Shown here one piece after another: positions 37,019 to 44,255 of a stretch of DNA of 44,255 bases. A model generated the notes under the pieces. The model made no database searches. It worked only from the letters and a program-made list of their open reading frames with translations, and had not been told where the DNA came from. The stretch's first letter is position 1. Each line of letters begins with the position of its first letter. The position numbers were made by a program, and so were the translations under genes. The stretch is from Bacillota bacterium (GTDB lineage Bacteria > Bacillota > DTU030): the NCBI GenBank assembly GCA_012518435.1, contig JAAYSG010000036.1, positions 1 through 44,255 of the forward strand, read 5' to 3'.

Positions 37019-38335
37019 CTAGTTCTCCTTTGCAAAAAGAGCGCGCAGCTCCCGCTGGGTATCTGTTAAACTAACCTTTTCCGTTATTCCTTGCTGCAAA
37101 AACCTTTGGATGCGGGGATATAATGATAGGGCTTCATCAAGCTTGGCATTGCTCCCCGGGATATATGCTCCTATATTGACCAGGTCTTCATTTTCCCGCC
37201 GTAGGGATAGGATTGATTTCACCCGTGCGGCTAGCCCCAATATCTCTTGGTCGACCAGATCAATCATGAGCCGGCTGGTACTGGCCAATATATCAATGGG
37301 TGGATAATGATTTGCCTGGGCCAAAGAACGTGATAAAAAGATGTGACCATCAAGTATTCCGCGGACAGCATCGGCAATGGGGTCATTGGGGTCATCACCC
37401 TCAACCAAAACAGAATATATCCCTGTTATCGAACCCTTTTCCGCAGTACCAGAGCGCTCTAAGAGCCGGGGTAGCAAGGAAAATACCGAGGGAGTATAAC
37501 CTTTACTGGTGGGGGGCTCCCCGGCAGTTAAACCAATTTCCCTTTGGGCCATTGCCAAGCGGGTAATGGAATCCATAAGTAAGAGGACATCCTGGCCCTG
37601 ATCGCGGAAGTATTCTGCTATGGAGGTGGCTAAAAAGGCACTCTTAACCCGGCAGAGGGGTGATTGGTCCGAGGTGGCAACCACTAGGACTGAGCGTTGC
37701 AATCCTTTGTCACCCAGAACCTTTTCTAAAAATTCCCTGACTTCGCGCCCCCGCTCTCCAATAAGGGCAATGACGATGACATCGGCCTCCGTGTTTTTGG
37801 CCATCATTCCCAGCAAGGTGCTTTTACCAATGCCACTCCCGGCAAATATCCCCATCCTCTGCCCCCGGCCACAGGTTAGCAATCCATCTATGGCCCTAAT
37901 ACCCACAGGTAGGGTCCTTGTGATACGGGAACGAAGAAGGGGATGGGGTGGAGTGTTTTCAAGGGGATACATGGTGCTGGTTTTGGGGGGAGGCTTTTTG
38001 TCTAAGGGTTGGCCAAAACCATCCAGGACCCGGCCCAATAATTCCGGGCCGACGCCAACGGCTAGGCGTTTCCCTGTGGCCCTCACAGGTACTCCCGGGG
38101 CTATCGCCGTCATTTCCCCCAGGGGACTTAAAAGAAGGTGATTGGCGCGAAAACCGATGACCTCCGCCCGTAATTTTTGCTGACCAATTAAACATAGTTC
38201 CCCTATACTGGCTGGGGGGCCCTGGGATTCCAATAGCGTCCCCGTCACGCGGATTATTCGGCCTAAAATCCTATGAGGGGTAGCATTTTTTAGGGCTGCA
38301 AAGTATTTTGCTGCGGAAAATGATTTATTCCTCAC
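37019..38335 (-). CDS. fliI: Flagellum-specific ATPase FliI
   Basis: GQRMGIFAGSGIGKSTLLGMMA; LIGERGREVREF; DQGQDVLLLMDSITRLAMAQREIGLTAGEPPTSKGYTPSVF. Confidence 0.98.
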   Translation of the reverse strand: MRNKSFSAAKYFAALKNATPHRILGRIIRVTGTLLESQGPPASIGELCLIGQQKLRAEVIGFRANHLLLSPLGEMTAIAPGVPVRATGKRLAVGVGPELLGRVLDGFGQPLDKKPPPKTSTMYPLENTPPHPLLRSRITRTLPVGIRAIDGLLTCGRGQRMGIFAGSGIGKSTLLGMMAKNTEADVIVIALIGERGREVREFLEKVLGDKGLQRSVLVVATSDQSPLCRVKSAFLATSIAEYFRDQGQDVLLLMDSITRLAMAQREIGLTAGEPPTSKGYTPSVFSLLPRLLERSGTAEKGSITGIYSVLVEGDDPNDPIADAVRGILDGHIFLSRSLAQANHYPPIDILASTSRLMIDLVDQEILGLAARVKSILSLRRENEDLVNIGAYIPGSNAKLDEALSLYPRIQRFLQQGITEKVSLTDTQRELRALFAKEN

Positions 38336-39035
38336 GGAGCATCACTTCTCTGAGCACCTTCTCCAGTTCCTTCAATTGGCTTGTAACCCTAGCATCAATG
38401 GTTCCCATTTCCGTATCAAGTATAAAACCTTCTTCCACCCTGGGGTCGGGTTCCAGGCGGAGCCCTTCCCCGGGGAAAATTAGTAACAGTTCCTTCTCCT
38501 GGGCCTGCAATATTGGTAAAACCTTGGGGTTAGCCCGGATCACTATTTTTTGGCCTAAATCGCCCAGCTTTATTCCCCTGAGCATGCTCAGGAGCAGTGA
38601 ATTATCAAGGTCTAATTCCCGGTGTACTATTTTTTCCGCCATGCGGAGGGCCAGGCTAATAATTTCAGGTTCCGCGGAGTTTATAATATCTATTCTTTCT
38701 CGGCGGGCGTTTTCCACAATGCTCTCCGCTTTCTTTTTTAGGCTGAGGGCTTCCTCCTTCCCTTTCTTATAGCCCTGGGAATAGCCCTCAGAGTGAGCAT
38801 TTTCCCTTATTGCCCTTGCCTCTAGGCTTGCTTCTTCCAATATGGAACGGCTTTGTTCCTGGGCGGCGTAAATTAGAGCATTTGCTTTATTTTCCGCATT
38901 GGATAAAATATGATTTCTTAATATGTGGTATTTGGTATCCTTGCATGGGGTTTTAGTCGTCAATGGGCTAGTATCTTTTTTCCCAATGGTAGAAGCCTGT
39001 GTTGTCACTTGGACACCCTTAATTATCCTAGACAA
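38325..39035 (-). CDS. fliH: Flagellar export protein FliH
   Basis: Ala/Glu-rich coil then ALRMAEKIVHRELD...LRLEPDPRVEEGFILDTEMGTIDARVTSQL. Confidence 0.92.
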   Translation of the reverse strand: MSRIIKGVQVTTQASTIGKKDTSPLTTKTPCKDTKYHILRNHILSNAENKANALIYAAQEQSRSILEEASLEARAIRENAHSEGYSQGYKKGKEEALSLKKKAESIVENARRERIDIINSAEPEIISLALRMAEKIVHRELDLDNSLLLSMLRGIKLGDLGQKIVIRANPKVLPILQAQEKELLLIFPGEGLRLEPDPRVEEGFILDTEMGTIDARVTSQLKELEKVLREVMLREE

Positions 39036-40038
39036 CTATTTCATCCTCCCCACCACGGATAATTATGACCTCACCCACTTCTTCAAGTCTCCGAATTGTA
39101 TTGACTATCCGCTGTTGGGCATCCTCCACATCCCGCAGCCGGACAGGACCCAGATATTCCATCTCCTCCTGGAGTGTCTCCACTGCCCGTTTGGACATAT
39201 TTGCAAAGATCTTCTCCTTTACACTTTCACTGGCAACCTTAAGGGCCAATGGTAGGTCATTGGCCAAGTCAACTTCCCGCAAAACTCGCATGACGGCCCT
39301 ATCATCCAATTGTATAATATCCTCAAAGGTAAAGAGTAATCGCTTGATCTCATCCGCCAGTTCTGGTTCATGCTCCTCCAGATTTTCCAAAATGGTCTTT
39401 TCGGTAGCCCTATCTACTTGGTTTAATACCTCAACCAGGGCCTCAACTCCCCCAACCCGGGTAGAATCTTGTCCCACCAGGTCAGATAGCTTATCTTCCA
39501 GTACCTTTTCTATCTCTTGTATTATTTCCGGCGAGGTACCCTCCATCAAGGCCATCCGCTTTGTCACATCCACTTGTTTTTCCGGTGGGAGGGCCGCTAA
39601 AATGGTTCCGGCCTGTTCCGGCCGGAGAAAGGCTAAAATTAAGGCTATGGTTTGAGTATGTTCACCCTGGATAAAGGTCAGAAGCTGCTGTGGATCCGTT
39701 GTGCGGATGAATTCAAAGGGTTTAACCTGTAAGGATGAGGTTAATCTGTCGATAATGCTCAGGGCCTTTTGGTTGCCCAGGGCCCTTTCTAGAATCTCCC
39801 GGGCATATTCTATGCCCCCCTGGGCTATGTACTCCTGTGCCAGGTACATATTGTATAATTCACTCAAAACAATATCCTTTTGCTCGGGATCAACCTTACG
39901 CATACTGGCAATTTCTAGGGTTAATTCTTCTATTTCATCTTCTCGCAGATGCTTAAACACCTCGGCGGATAGCTCCGGGCCCAAGGTGATTAAAGCAACT
40001 GCAGCCTTTTCCTTTCCCGATAGACTACGGCGGGCCAT
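39028..40038 (-). CDS. fliG: Flagellar motor switch protein FliG
   Basis: LSGKEKAAVALITLGPELSAEVFKHL; EHTQTIALILAFL; LFTFEDIIQLDDRAVMRVLREVD. Confidence 0.98.
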   Translation of the reverse strand: MARRSLSGKEKAAVALITLGPELSAEVFKHLREDEIEELTLEIASMRKVDPEQKDIVLSELYNMYLAQEYIAQGGIEYAREILERALGNQKALSIIDRLTSSLQVKPFEFIRTTDPQQLLTFIQGEHTQTIALILAFLRPEQAGTILAALPPEKQVDVTKRMALMEGTSPEIIQEIEKVLEDKLSDLVGQDSTRVGGVEALVEVLNQVDRATEKTILENLEEHEPELADEIKRLLFTFEDIIQLDDRAVMRVLREVDLANDLPLALKVASESVKEKIFANMSKRAVETLQEEMEYLGPVRLRDVEDAQQRIVNTIRRLEEVGEVIIIRGGEDEIVV

Positions 40039-40049
40039 ATCTAACACCC

Positions 40050-41570
40050 CTAATCTTCGGCCATCCAGGTGCTCAGTAGTTGGGCGACGGTTTCAGGCTG
40101 TTGCCGTATTAAACGCCCAACCTGTTCTAGGAGTTGCTTTCTTTCCACCGCTTCTTCATCCTCTTCCTCCACTTGCACTGCGGCTGCCTCTTCCAATACC
40201 ATTCTATAATCTTCCACCTGTCTTTGCCGTTGGCGCTGGCGGTACAATAAGAATCCAGCAATCAGCAATAACCCCGCACCAACAAGATACAGCCAAAATC
40301 CATATGGTTTTTTCGCTTCGACCAAATCCTCTAATTCCAGAAAGGGGCTATCGGCAAAGGGAAGGCTGGCCACGGTGATTTGGTCACCCCGGGAAAAATC
40401 TAACCCAACGGCCGCGCTAACAGTATCTTCTATGGCAAGCCTTTGCTCCATGGTTAAGTCATTTTCGTCTATGATCACTGCCACAGATAATCGCTTTACC
40501 TGCCCGGGGGCTATTACCCGGCGCTCATGTATTTCTGTAATGTCGTAATTTGTGGTTGTTTCCCTTTCGTAATACTCCGATTCCCCTTCCCCACCCTCCT
40601 GATAAATGGGGATGCCTCCCCCCGGGATGTTGGCATCGGTTCCGGGGACGCCCCCTCTTCCACCTTCACCATGAAAGGAACGTTCCAATTCTTGTATACT
40701 CCGGACAATACCCTCGCCAGCCTGGGTTGGCTCGAAAAATTGGGAGGTTACCTCCATTTGGTCGAAATTAATTTCTGCCTTAACCTTGGTAACCACCTTG
40801 CCCACACCAATGACCATTTCCAGCATATTCCTAAGACCCTGTTCTAGTTCCCTTTCTGTCTGCCTTTGTATTTCGAACTGGTTAGATGTTAAACCCAGGG
40901 CAGTGGTGGAACCTATGTCATGGGACAAAACCTGTCCCCTAATATCGACAACTGTTACATCCTCAGTATCCAAGCCTTCCACACTATGGGATACCAAATG
41001 CACAATACCCCGCACCTGTTCTGGTCGCAATTCACCCACAGTTTCCAGGAGGATAGCCCCGGTTGCCCTCTCCTCTTGGGATAGATAGAGGCGGGGTTCG
41101 GGTATGCTAATTTGGACCCATGCATTTTTAATCCCGGCCATGGCGGTAATTGTACGGGTTAGCTCCCCCTGAATTGCGCGGCGGTACTGGACCCGGCGTT
41201 CAAATTCCGTGGTCCCCAATTTTGTTTCATCGAAGATACCAAAATCTACAACACCACCCCGGGGGATCCCATCCATGGCAAGGCTATTTCGCACACCGTA
41301 TACATTGTCCTTGGGCACCATAATACTACTGCCATTGTCAGCCAGTTGGTAGGAAATACCCATCTCTTCCAACCGGTTCGTGATTTCCCCCGCGTCTTCG
41401 GCGGTTAGGTTAGCAAAAAGCACTTCATACCGGGGTTTGGTTACAAATAACAGGACAAGTATCACCAATAAAGCTGCCGCTAGTACAAGTGCAAATTTAA
41501 TTTTTTTTCTTCGATCCATATTGTTCCAGAAGTGATTGATTTGTTCCCTAACTTCCGGTAGACTTGCCAT
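40050..41570 (-). CDS. fliF: Flagellar MS-ring protein FliF
   Basis: VLFANLTAEDAGEITNRLEEMGISYQL; TKLGTTEFERRVQYRRAIQGELTRTI; two TM segments. Confidence 0.97.
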   Translation of the reverse strand: MASLPEVREQINHFWNNMDRRKKIKFALVLAAALLVILVLLFVTKPRYEVLFANLTAEDAGEITNRLEEMGISYQLADNGSSIMVPKDNVYGVRNSLAMDGIPRGGVVDFGIFDETKLGTTEFERRVQYRRAIQGELTRTITAMAGIKNAWVQISIPEPRLYLSQEERATGAILLETVGELRPEQVRGIVHLVSHSVEGLDTEDVTVVDIRGQVLSHDIGSTTALGLTSNQFEIQRQTERELEQGLRNMLEMVIGVGKVVTKVKAEINFDQMEVTSQFFEPTQAGEGIVRSIQELERSFHGEGGRGGVPGTDANIPGGGIPIYQEGGEGESEYYERETTTNYDITEIHERRVIAPGQVKRLSVAVIIDENDLTMEQRLAIEDTVSAAVGLDFSRGDQITVASLPFADSPFLELEDLVEAKKPYGFWLYLVGAGLLLIAGFLLYRQRQRQRQVEDYRMVLEEAAAVQVEEEDEEAVERKQLLEQVGRLIRQQPETVAQLLSTWMAED

Positions 41571-41651
41571 CCTCTCCACCCCGTTACCCAACTATATTAG
41601 AATATGATCCTTGAATATGAGCAGCGGGGAAAGCAATTTTTCCCCAGCCAA

Positions 41652-41996
41652 TTATACCTGCATCCGCATTAACTCCTGGTAGCCTTCAATTATCTTATTG
41701 CGGACCTGAACAGTTAGTAGTAATGATAGCTCTGCCTTTTCTCCTGCCAAAACTACTTGGTGGAGGTCCTCTATTTCAATTTGCCCTTGGGCAAGATTTC
41801 TGTTTGCCGCATCACTGGCCTGCAAAAGTTGATTGGTTTTGGAAATGGAATTTTTCAACATGTGGGCAAAGGATGGCATCTCCCCCTTGTTTGCTTTGGT
41901 GTCCGGCAGTGGGAATTTCTCTGGGCGGACACTAACCATTTCATTTAGCAACTGATTGTGTACTTGCATTCCCTTTCCCCTTTCCATAAAGGTCAA
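41652..41996 (-). CDS. fliE: Flagellar hook-basal body protein FliE
   Basis: SFAHMLKNSISKTNQLLQASDAANRNLAQGQIEIEDLHQVVLAGEKAELSLLLTVQVRNKIIEGYQELMRMQV. Confidence 0.97.
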   Translation of the reverse strand: MTFMERGKGMQVHNQLLNEMVSVRPEKFPLPDTKANKGEMPSFAHMLKNSISKTNQLLQASDAANRNLAQGQIEIEDLHQVVLAGEKAELSLLLTVQVRNKIIEGYQELMRMQV

Positions 41997-41999
41997 AAC

Positions 42000-42440
42000 C
42001 TAGCGGCCTATTTCCAAGGCTTGGTTGGCCATTGTTTTGAGGGCATCAAAGGCTGTTACATTGGCTTCATAGGCCCGGCTGGCGGAGATGAGATCCGTCA
42101 TTTCCATAACCACATTGACATTGGGATAGTCCACATACCCATCTTCCTTAGCATCGGGGTGTTCCGGGTTGAAGATTCGCCGGGGCGGTGTTGGGTCCCG
42201 CACAATGGCTTCAACCCTTACTCCGCCCGGGGTGGTTTTACCCAGACCTCTGGTGAATACAGGAGGTAAAAAGGGGGTGGCATCCCGCAAGGAAAATACA
42301 GGCACCTGCCGTTGATAAGGGCCACCGTCTTTGGTGCGGGTAGTATTGGCATTGGCCAGGTTATTGGCTATAAGGTCCATACGCAAACGCTGGGCCGTCA
42401 TTCCGGAAGCACTGATGTTAAAACTAGAAAATAGACCCAT
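42000..42440 (-). CDS. flgC: Flagellar rod protein FlgC
   Basis: SSFNISASGMTAQRLRMDLIANNLANANTTRT; YVDYPNVNVVMEMTDLISASRAYEANVTAFDALKTMANQALEIGR. Confidence 0.98.
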   Translation of the reverse strand: MGLFSSFNISASGMTAQRLRMDLIANNLANANTTRTKDGGPYQRQVPVFSLRDATPFLPPVFTRGLGKTTPGGVRVEAIVRDPTPPRRIFNPEHPDAKEDGYVDYPNVNVVMEMTDLISASRAYEANVTAFDALKTMANQALEIGR

Positions 42441-42443
42441 TTT

Positions 42444-42833
42444 CTATCGCCTCCCCTCACTTATGGCCATTTTTAAATTAGCCAAGGATTGGGATATTTG
42501 CCTGCTAATGCTGCGGAAATAAAGTGTGTTCCTGGCCAGTTCCGCCATTTCCAAATCGATGTCCACATTGTTATCATCATTTTTGCCAGTACTGTTTTGT
42601 AAAATTGAATCCCTAACTATGGTAGGTTCGGTATATATGGCAATATGCCTAGGGTGTGTAACCCTAGCCCTTAGGGCGGTACGGTAGTGATTGGCAAAGG
42701 TGGCATCCTTACGTTTGTAGCCAGGTGTTTGCGCATTAGCAATATTATCGGCCAACAATCTTTGCCGGAGGCCGGCATAGTTTAGGGCCTGTCCAAGTGT
42801 ATTTATACTGTTTTCCCCTTCCCAAAAAGACAT
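42444..42833 (-). CDS. flgB: Flagellar rod protein FlgB
   Basis: LGQALNYAGLRQRLLADNIANAQTPGYKRKDATF; RBS AAGGGGGG favours ATG at 42833. Confidence 0.97.
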   Translation of the reverse strand: MSFWEGENSINTLGQALNYAGLRQRLLADNIANAQTPGYKRKDATFANHYRTALRARVTHPRHIAIYTEPTIVRDSILQNSTGKNDDNNVDIDLEMAELARNTLYFRSISRQISQSLANLKMAISEGRR

Positions 42834-42861
42834 AGGCATCCCCCCTTGGTATACTTAGGGA

Positions 42862-42897
42862 TAATAAATAACCCCGGTAAATATAGTTTAACCGGGG
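42862..42897 (-). terminator. Riboswitch-associated intrinsic terminator in flgB leader
   Basis: Minus strand CCCCGGT...ACCGGGG (7 bp, extended by AAA/TTT with one bulge) followed by TTATTTATTAT. Confidence 0.75.
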
Positions 42898-42901
42898 GCA
42901 A

Positions 42902-42987
42902 ATCCCCGGCAACCCGGCTGTCTTGGTTTAGCCAAGATCCAGTGGTTTTGCGTCCCTAAGTCGCCCTAGGTTTGCCCCGGCGAGGAT
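42902..42987 (-). promoter_or_regulatory. Cyclic di-GMP-I (GEMM-I) riboswitch aptamer upstream of flgB
   Basis: Minus strand auccucgccgGGGCAAACCuagggcgacuuaggGACGCAAAACCACUGGaucuuggcuaaaccaagaCAGCCGGGUUGCCgggga matches GEMM-I core; P1 AUCCUC/GGGGAU. Confidence 0.92.
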
Positions 42988-43130
42988 ATAATTATTACAC
43001 ATCTTGCAGCATGGCAACACGTTGCACGTTGTCTGCAATTATTCTATTGTTCTACATTATAACTATACTTTCCTGCTTATATGGAAATATTTTCTGTAGT
43101 CCTTTAGTCCCTTCTTTTTCTGGGAATGGC

Positions 43131-43904
43131 CTACTTAACCTTTTGCAGTTCGGGCAAAAGGCGATCATTGAGGACCTTGATATAAGTTCCCTTCATGCCC
43201 AGGGAGCGGGATTCGATAACACCGGCACTTTCAAATTTTCGTAGGGCATTGACAATAACCGAGCGGGTAATACCAACCCGGTCAGCGATCCTGCTGGCCA
43301 CCAGCAAGCCCTCATCGCCTTTTAGCTCTTCGAAGATGTGCAAAACCGCTTCTAATTCTGAATAAGAGAGGGTTTCAATGGCTATTTGCACTGCAGCTTT
43401 TTTACGGGCTTCCTCCTCGATTTCCTCTGATTTAGATCTTATTATTTCCATTCCTACTACAGTGGCACTGTATTCAGCCAATACCAGGTCGTCCTCGGTA
43501 AAGTTTTCCTCATGTTTGGATAAAATTAAGGTTCCCAGGCGGTCACCTGCTCCATTAATGGGAACAATGGTTACCATTTGACCAGGGAACATGCATTCTA
43601 TTCCCCCATCCATAACACACTGATCGGCCTGTTTAATATTGGCGCTTGTTTCAAATATTTGCAGCAGTTGGTTGTTGTACTCATCGGAGAAACGCCCAGC
43701 CTCGATAAAATCTTCCTCCAATGCATCATAGTCATATCCCGCCAGAAGGGCTTTGCCCAGGATCTTGCCCCGACGGCTGACAACATAAATATTACCGTTG
43801 ACAAGTTCACTCAAAACAATACATATCTCTTCAAAATCTACCGGGTAGCCGGCGCTCTTCTGCAACAACTTATTTACGCGACGAGTTTTTTCTAACAAGT
43901 TCAT
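43131..43904 (-). CDS. codY: GTP-sensing transcriptional pleiotropic repressor CodY
   Basis: [17 protein letters not shown]...[29 protein letters not shown]-type GAF; C-terminal [53 protein letters not shown]. Confidence 0.98.
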   Translation of the reverse strand: MNLLEKTRRVNKLLQKSAGYPVDFEEICIVLSELVNGNIYVVSRRGKILGKALLAGYDYDALEEDFIEAGRFSDEYNNQLLQIFETSANIKQADQCVMDGGIECMFPGQMVTIVPINGAGDRLGTLILSKHEENFTEDDLVLAEYSATVVGMEIIRSKSEEIEEEARKKAAVQIAIETLSYSELEAVLHIFEELKGDEGLLVASRIADRVGITRSVIVNALRKFESAGVIESRSLGMKGTYIKVLNDRLLPELQKVK

Positions 43905-43924
43905 ATTTTTTCCTCCTAAACATG

Positions 43925-44255
43925 TTATAAAATGTAACGGCTGAGATCCCGATCTTTTACAATCGCTTCCAGCTGTTCTTGAACATATGCGGCATCGATC
44001 TCTAAAACACCCTTAGTGTATTCTGGGGCAGAAAAGGATATATCCTCCAAGAGCCGTTCCAAAATGGTATGGAGACGGCGAGCACCTATATTTTCTGCCT
44101 GTTCATTAATCTGACTTGCCAGGGCGGCAATTTCTTTTATAGCATCTGTTGTAAAATGGAGTTTTATTCCTTCTGTCTCCAGTAATGCCTGGTATTGCTT
44201 TAAAAGGGCATTTTCGGGTTTGGTCAAGATCTGGACAAAGTCATCCTTTGTCAAG
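43925..44255 (-). CDS. hslU: ATP-dependent protease ATPase subunit HslU/ClpY, C-terminal part (continues beyond window)
   Basis: [65 protein letters not shown]...DLSRYIL. Confidence 0.97.
   Translation of the reverse strand, partial: LTKDDFVQILTKPENALLKQYQALLETEGIKLHFTTDAIKEIAALASQINEQAENIGARRLHTILERLLEDISFSAPEYTKGVLEIDAAYVQEQLEAIVKDRDLSRYIL

Noticed and set aside
37620-38141. 173-aa plus-strand ORF antisense to fliI
   Set aside because: Lies fully within the FliI coding sequence, no RBS or domain evidence.
43056-43084. SigA promoter for the riboswitch leader (TATAAT on minus strand at 43061-43056)
   Set aside because: Good -10 but no acceptable -35 at 16-19 nt; no SigD-type TAAA-N15-GCCGATAA seen either. 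5'-RACE needed.
43109-43127. Possible CodY box (CTTTTTCTGGGAATG) between codY and flgB
   Set aside because: About 5 mismatches to AATTTTCWGAAAATT; too weak to call, although CodY control of fla/che is known in Firmicutes. DAP-seq or EMSA would decide.
1-44255. CRISPR arrays, prophage, toxin-antitoxin or defence islands
   Set aside because: No regularly spaced repeats, phage structural genes or recognisable defence genes were seen.

Overview
The window is a Clostridia-type (Peptococcaceae-like, by inference) Firmicutes chromosome segment of about 44 kb. The left ~15 kb is mixed: a transposase remnant, a YhaM-like HD/OB-fold exonuclease, an FmdB zinc ribbon, an NSS transporter, a CPA-type antiporter, tRNA-Trp, MTA/SAH nucleosidase, tRNA-Arg, DUF1893, a degenerate metallophosphoesterase with an orphan internally duplicated protein, a LysM/lexA SOS divergon, and an hflX / small membrane proteins / GTPase / spoVK cluster. 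From about 14.8 to 42.8 kb, on the minus strand, lies one fla/che operon (flgB flgC fliE fliF fliG fliH fliI fliJ motE-like fliK flgD TIGR02530 flgE motA motB fliL fliM fliY cheY fliO fliP fliQ fliR flhB flhA flhF flhG pilZ cheA cheW cheC cheD sigD + one hypothetical). It is preceded by codY and the 3' part of hslU. The strongest non-coding find is a c-di-GMP-I (GEMM-I) riboswitch between codY and flgB, with mutually exclusive P1, antiterminator and terminator helices, which predicts that c-di-GMP turns the operon off. A PilZ gene inside the same operon suggests a second layer of c-di-GMP control. All calls come from reading the sequence; no database search was run.
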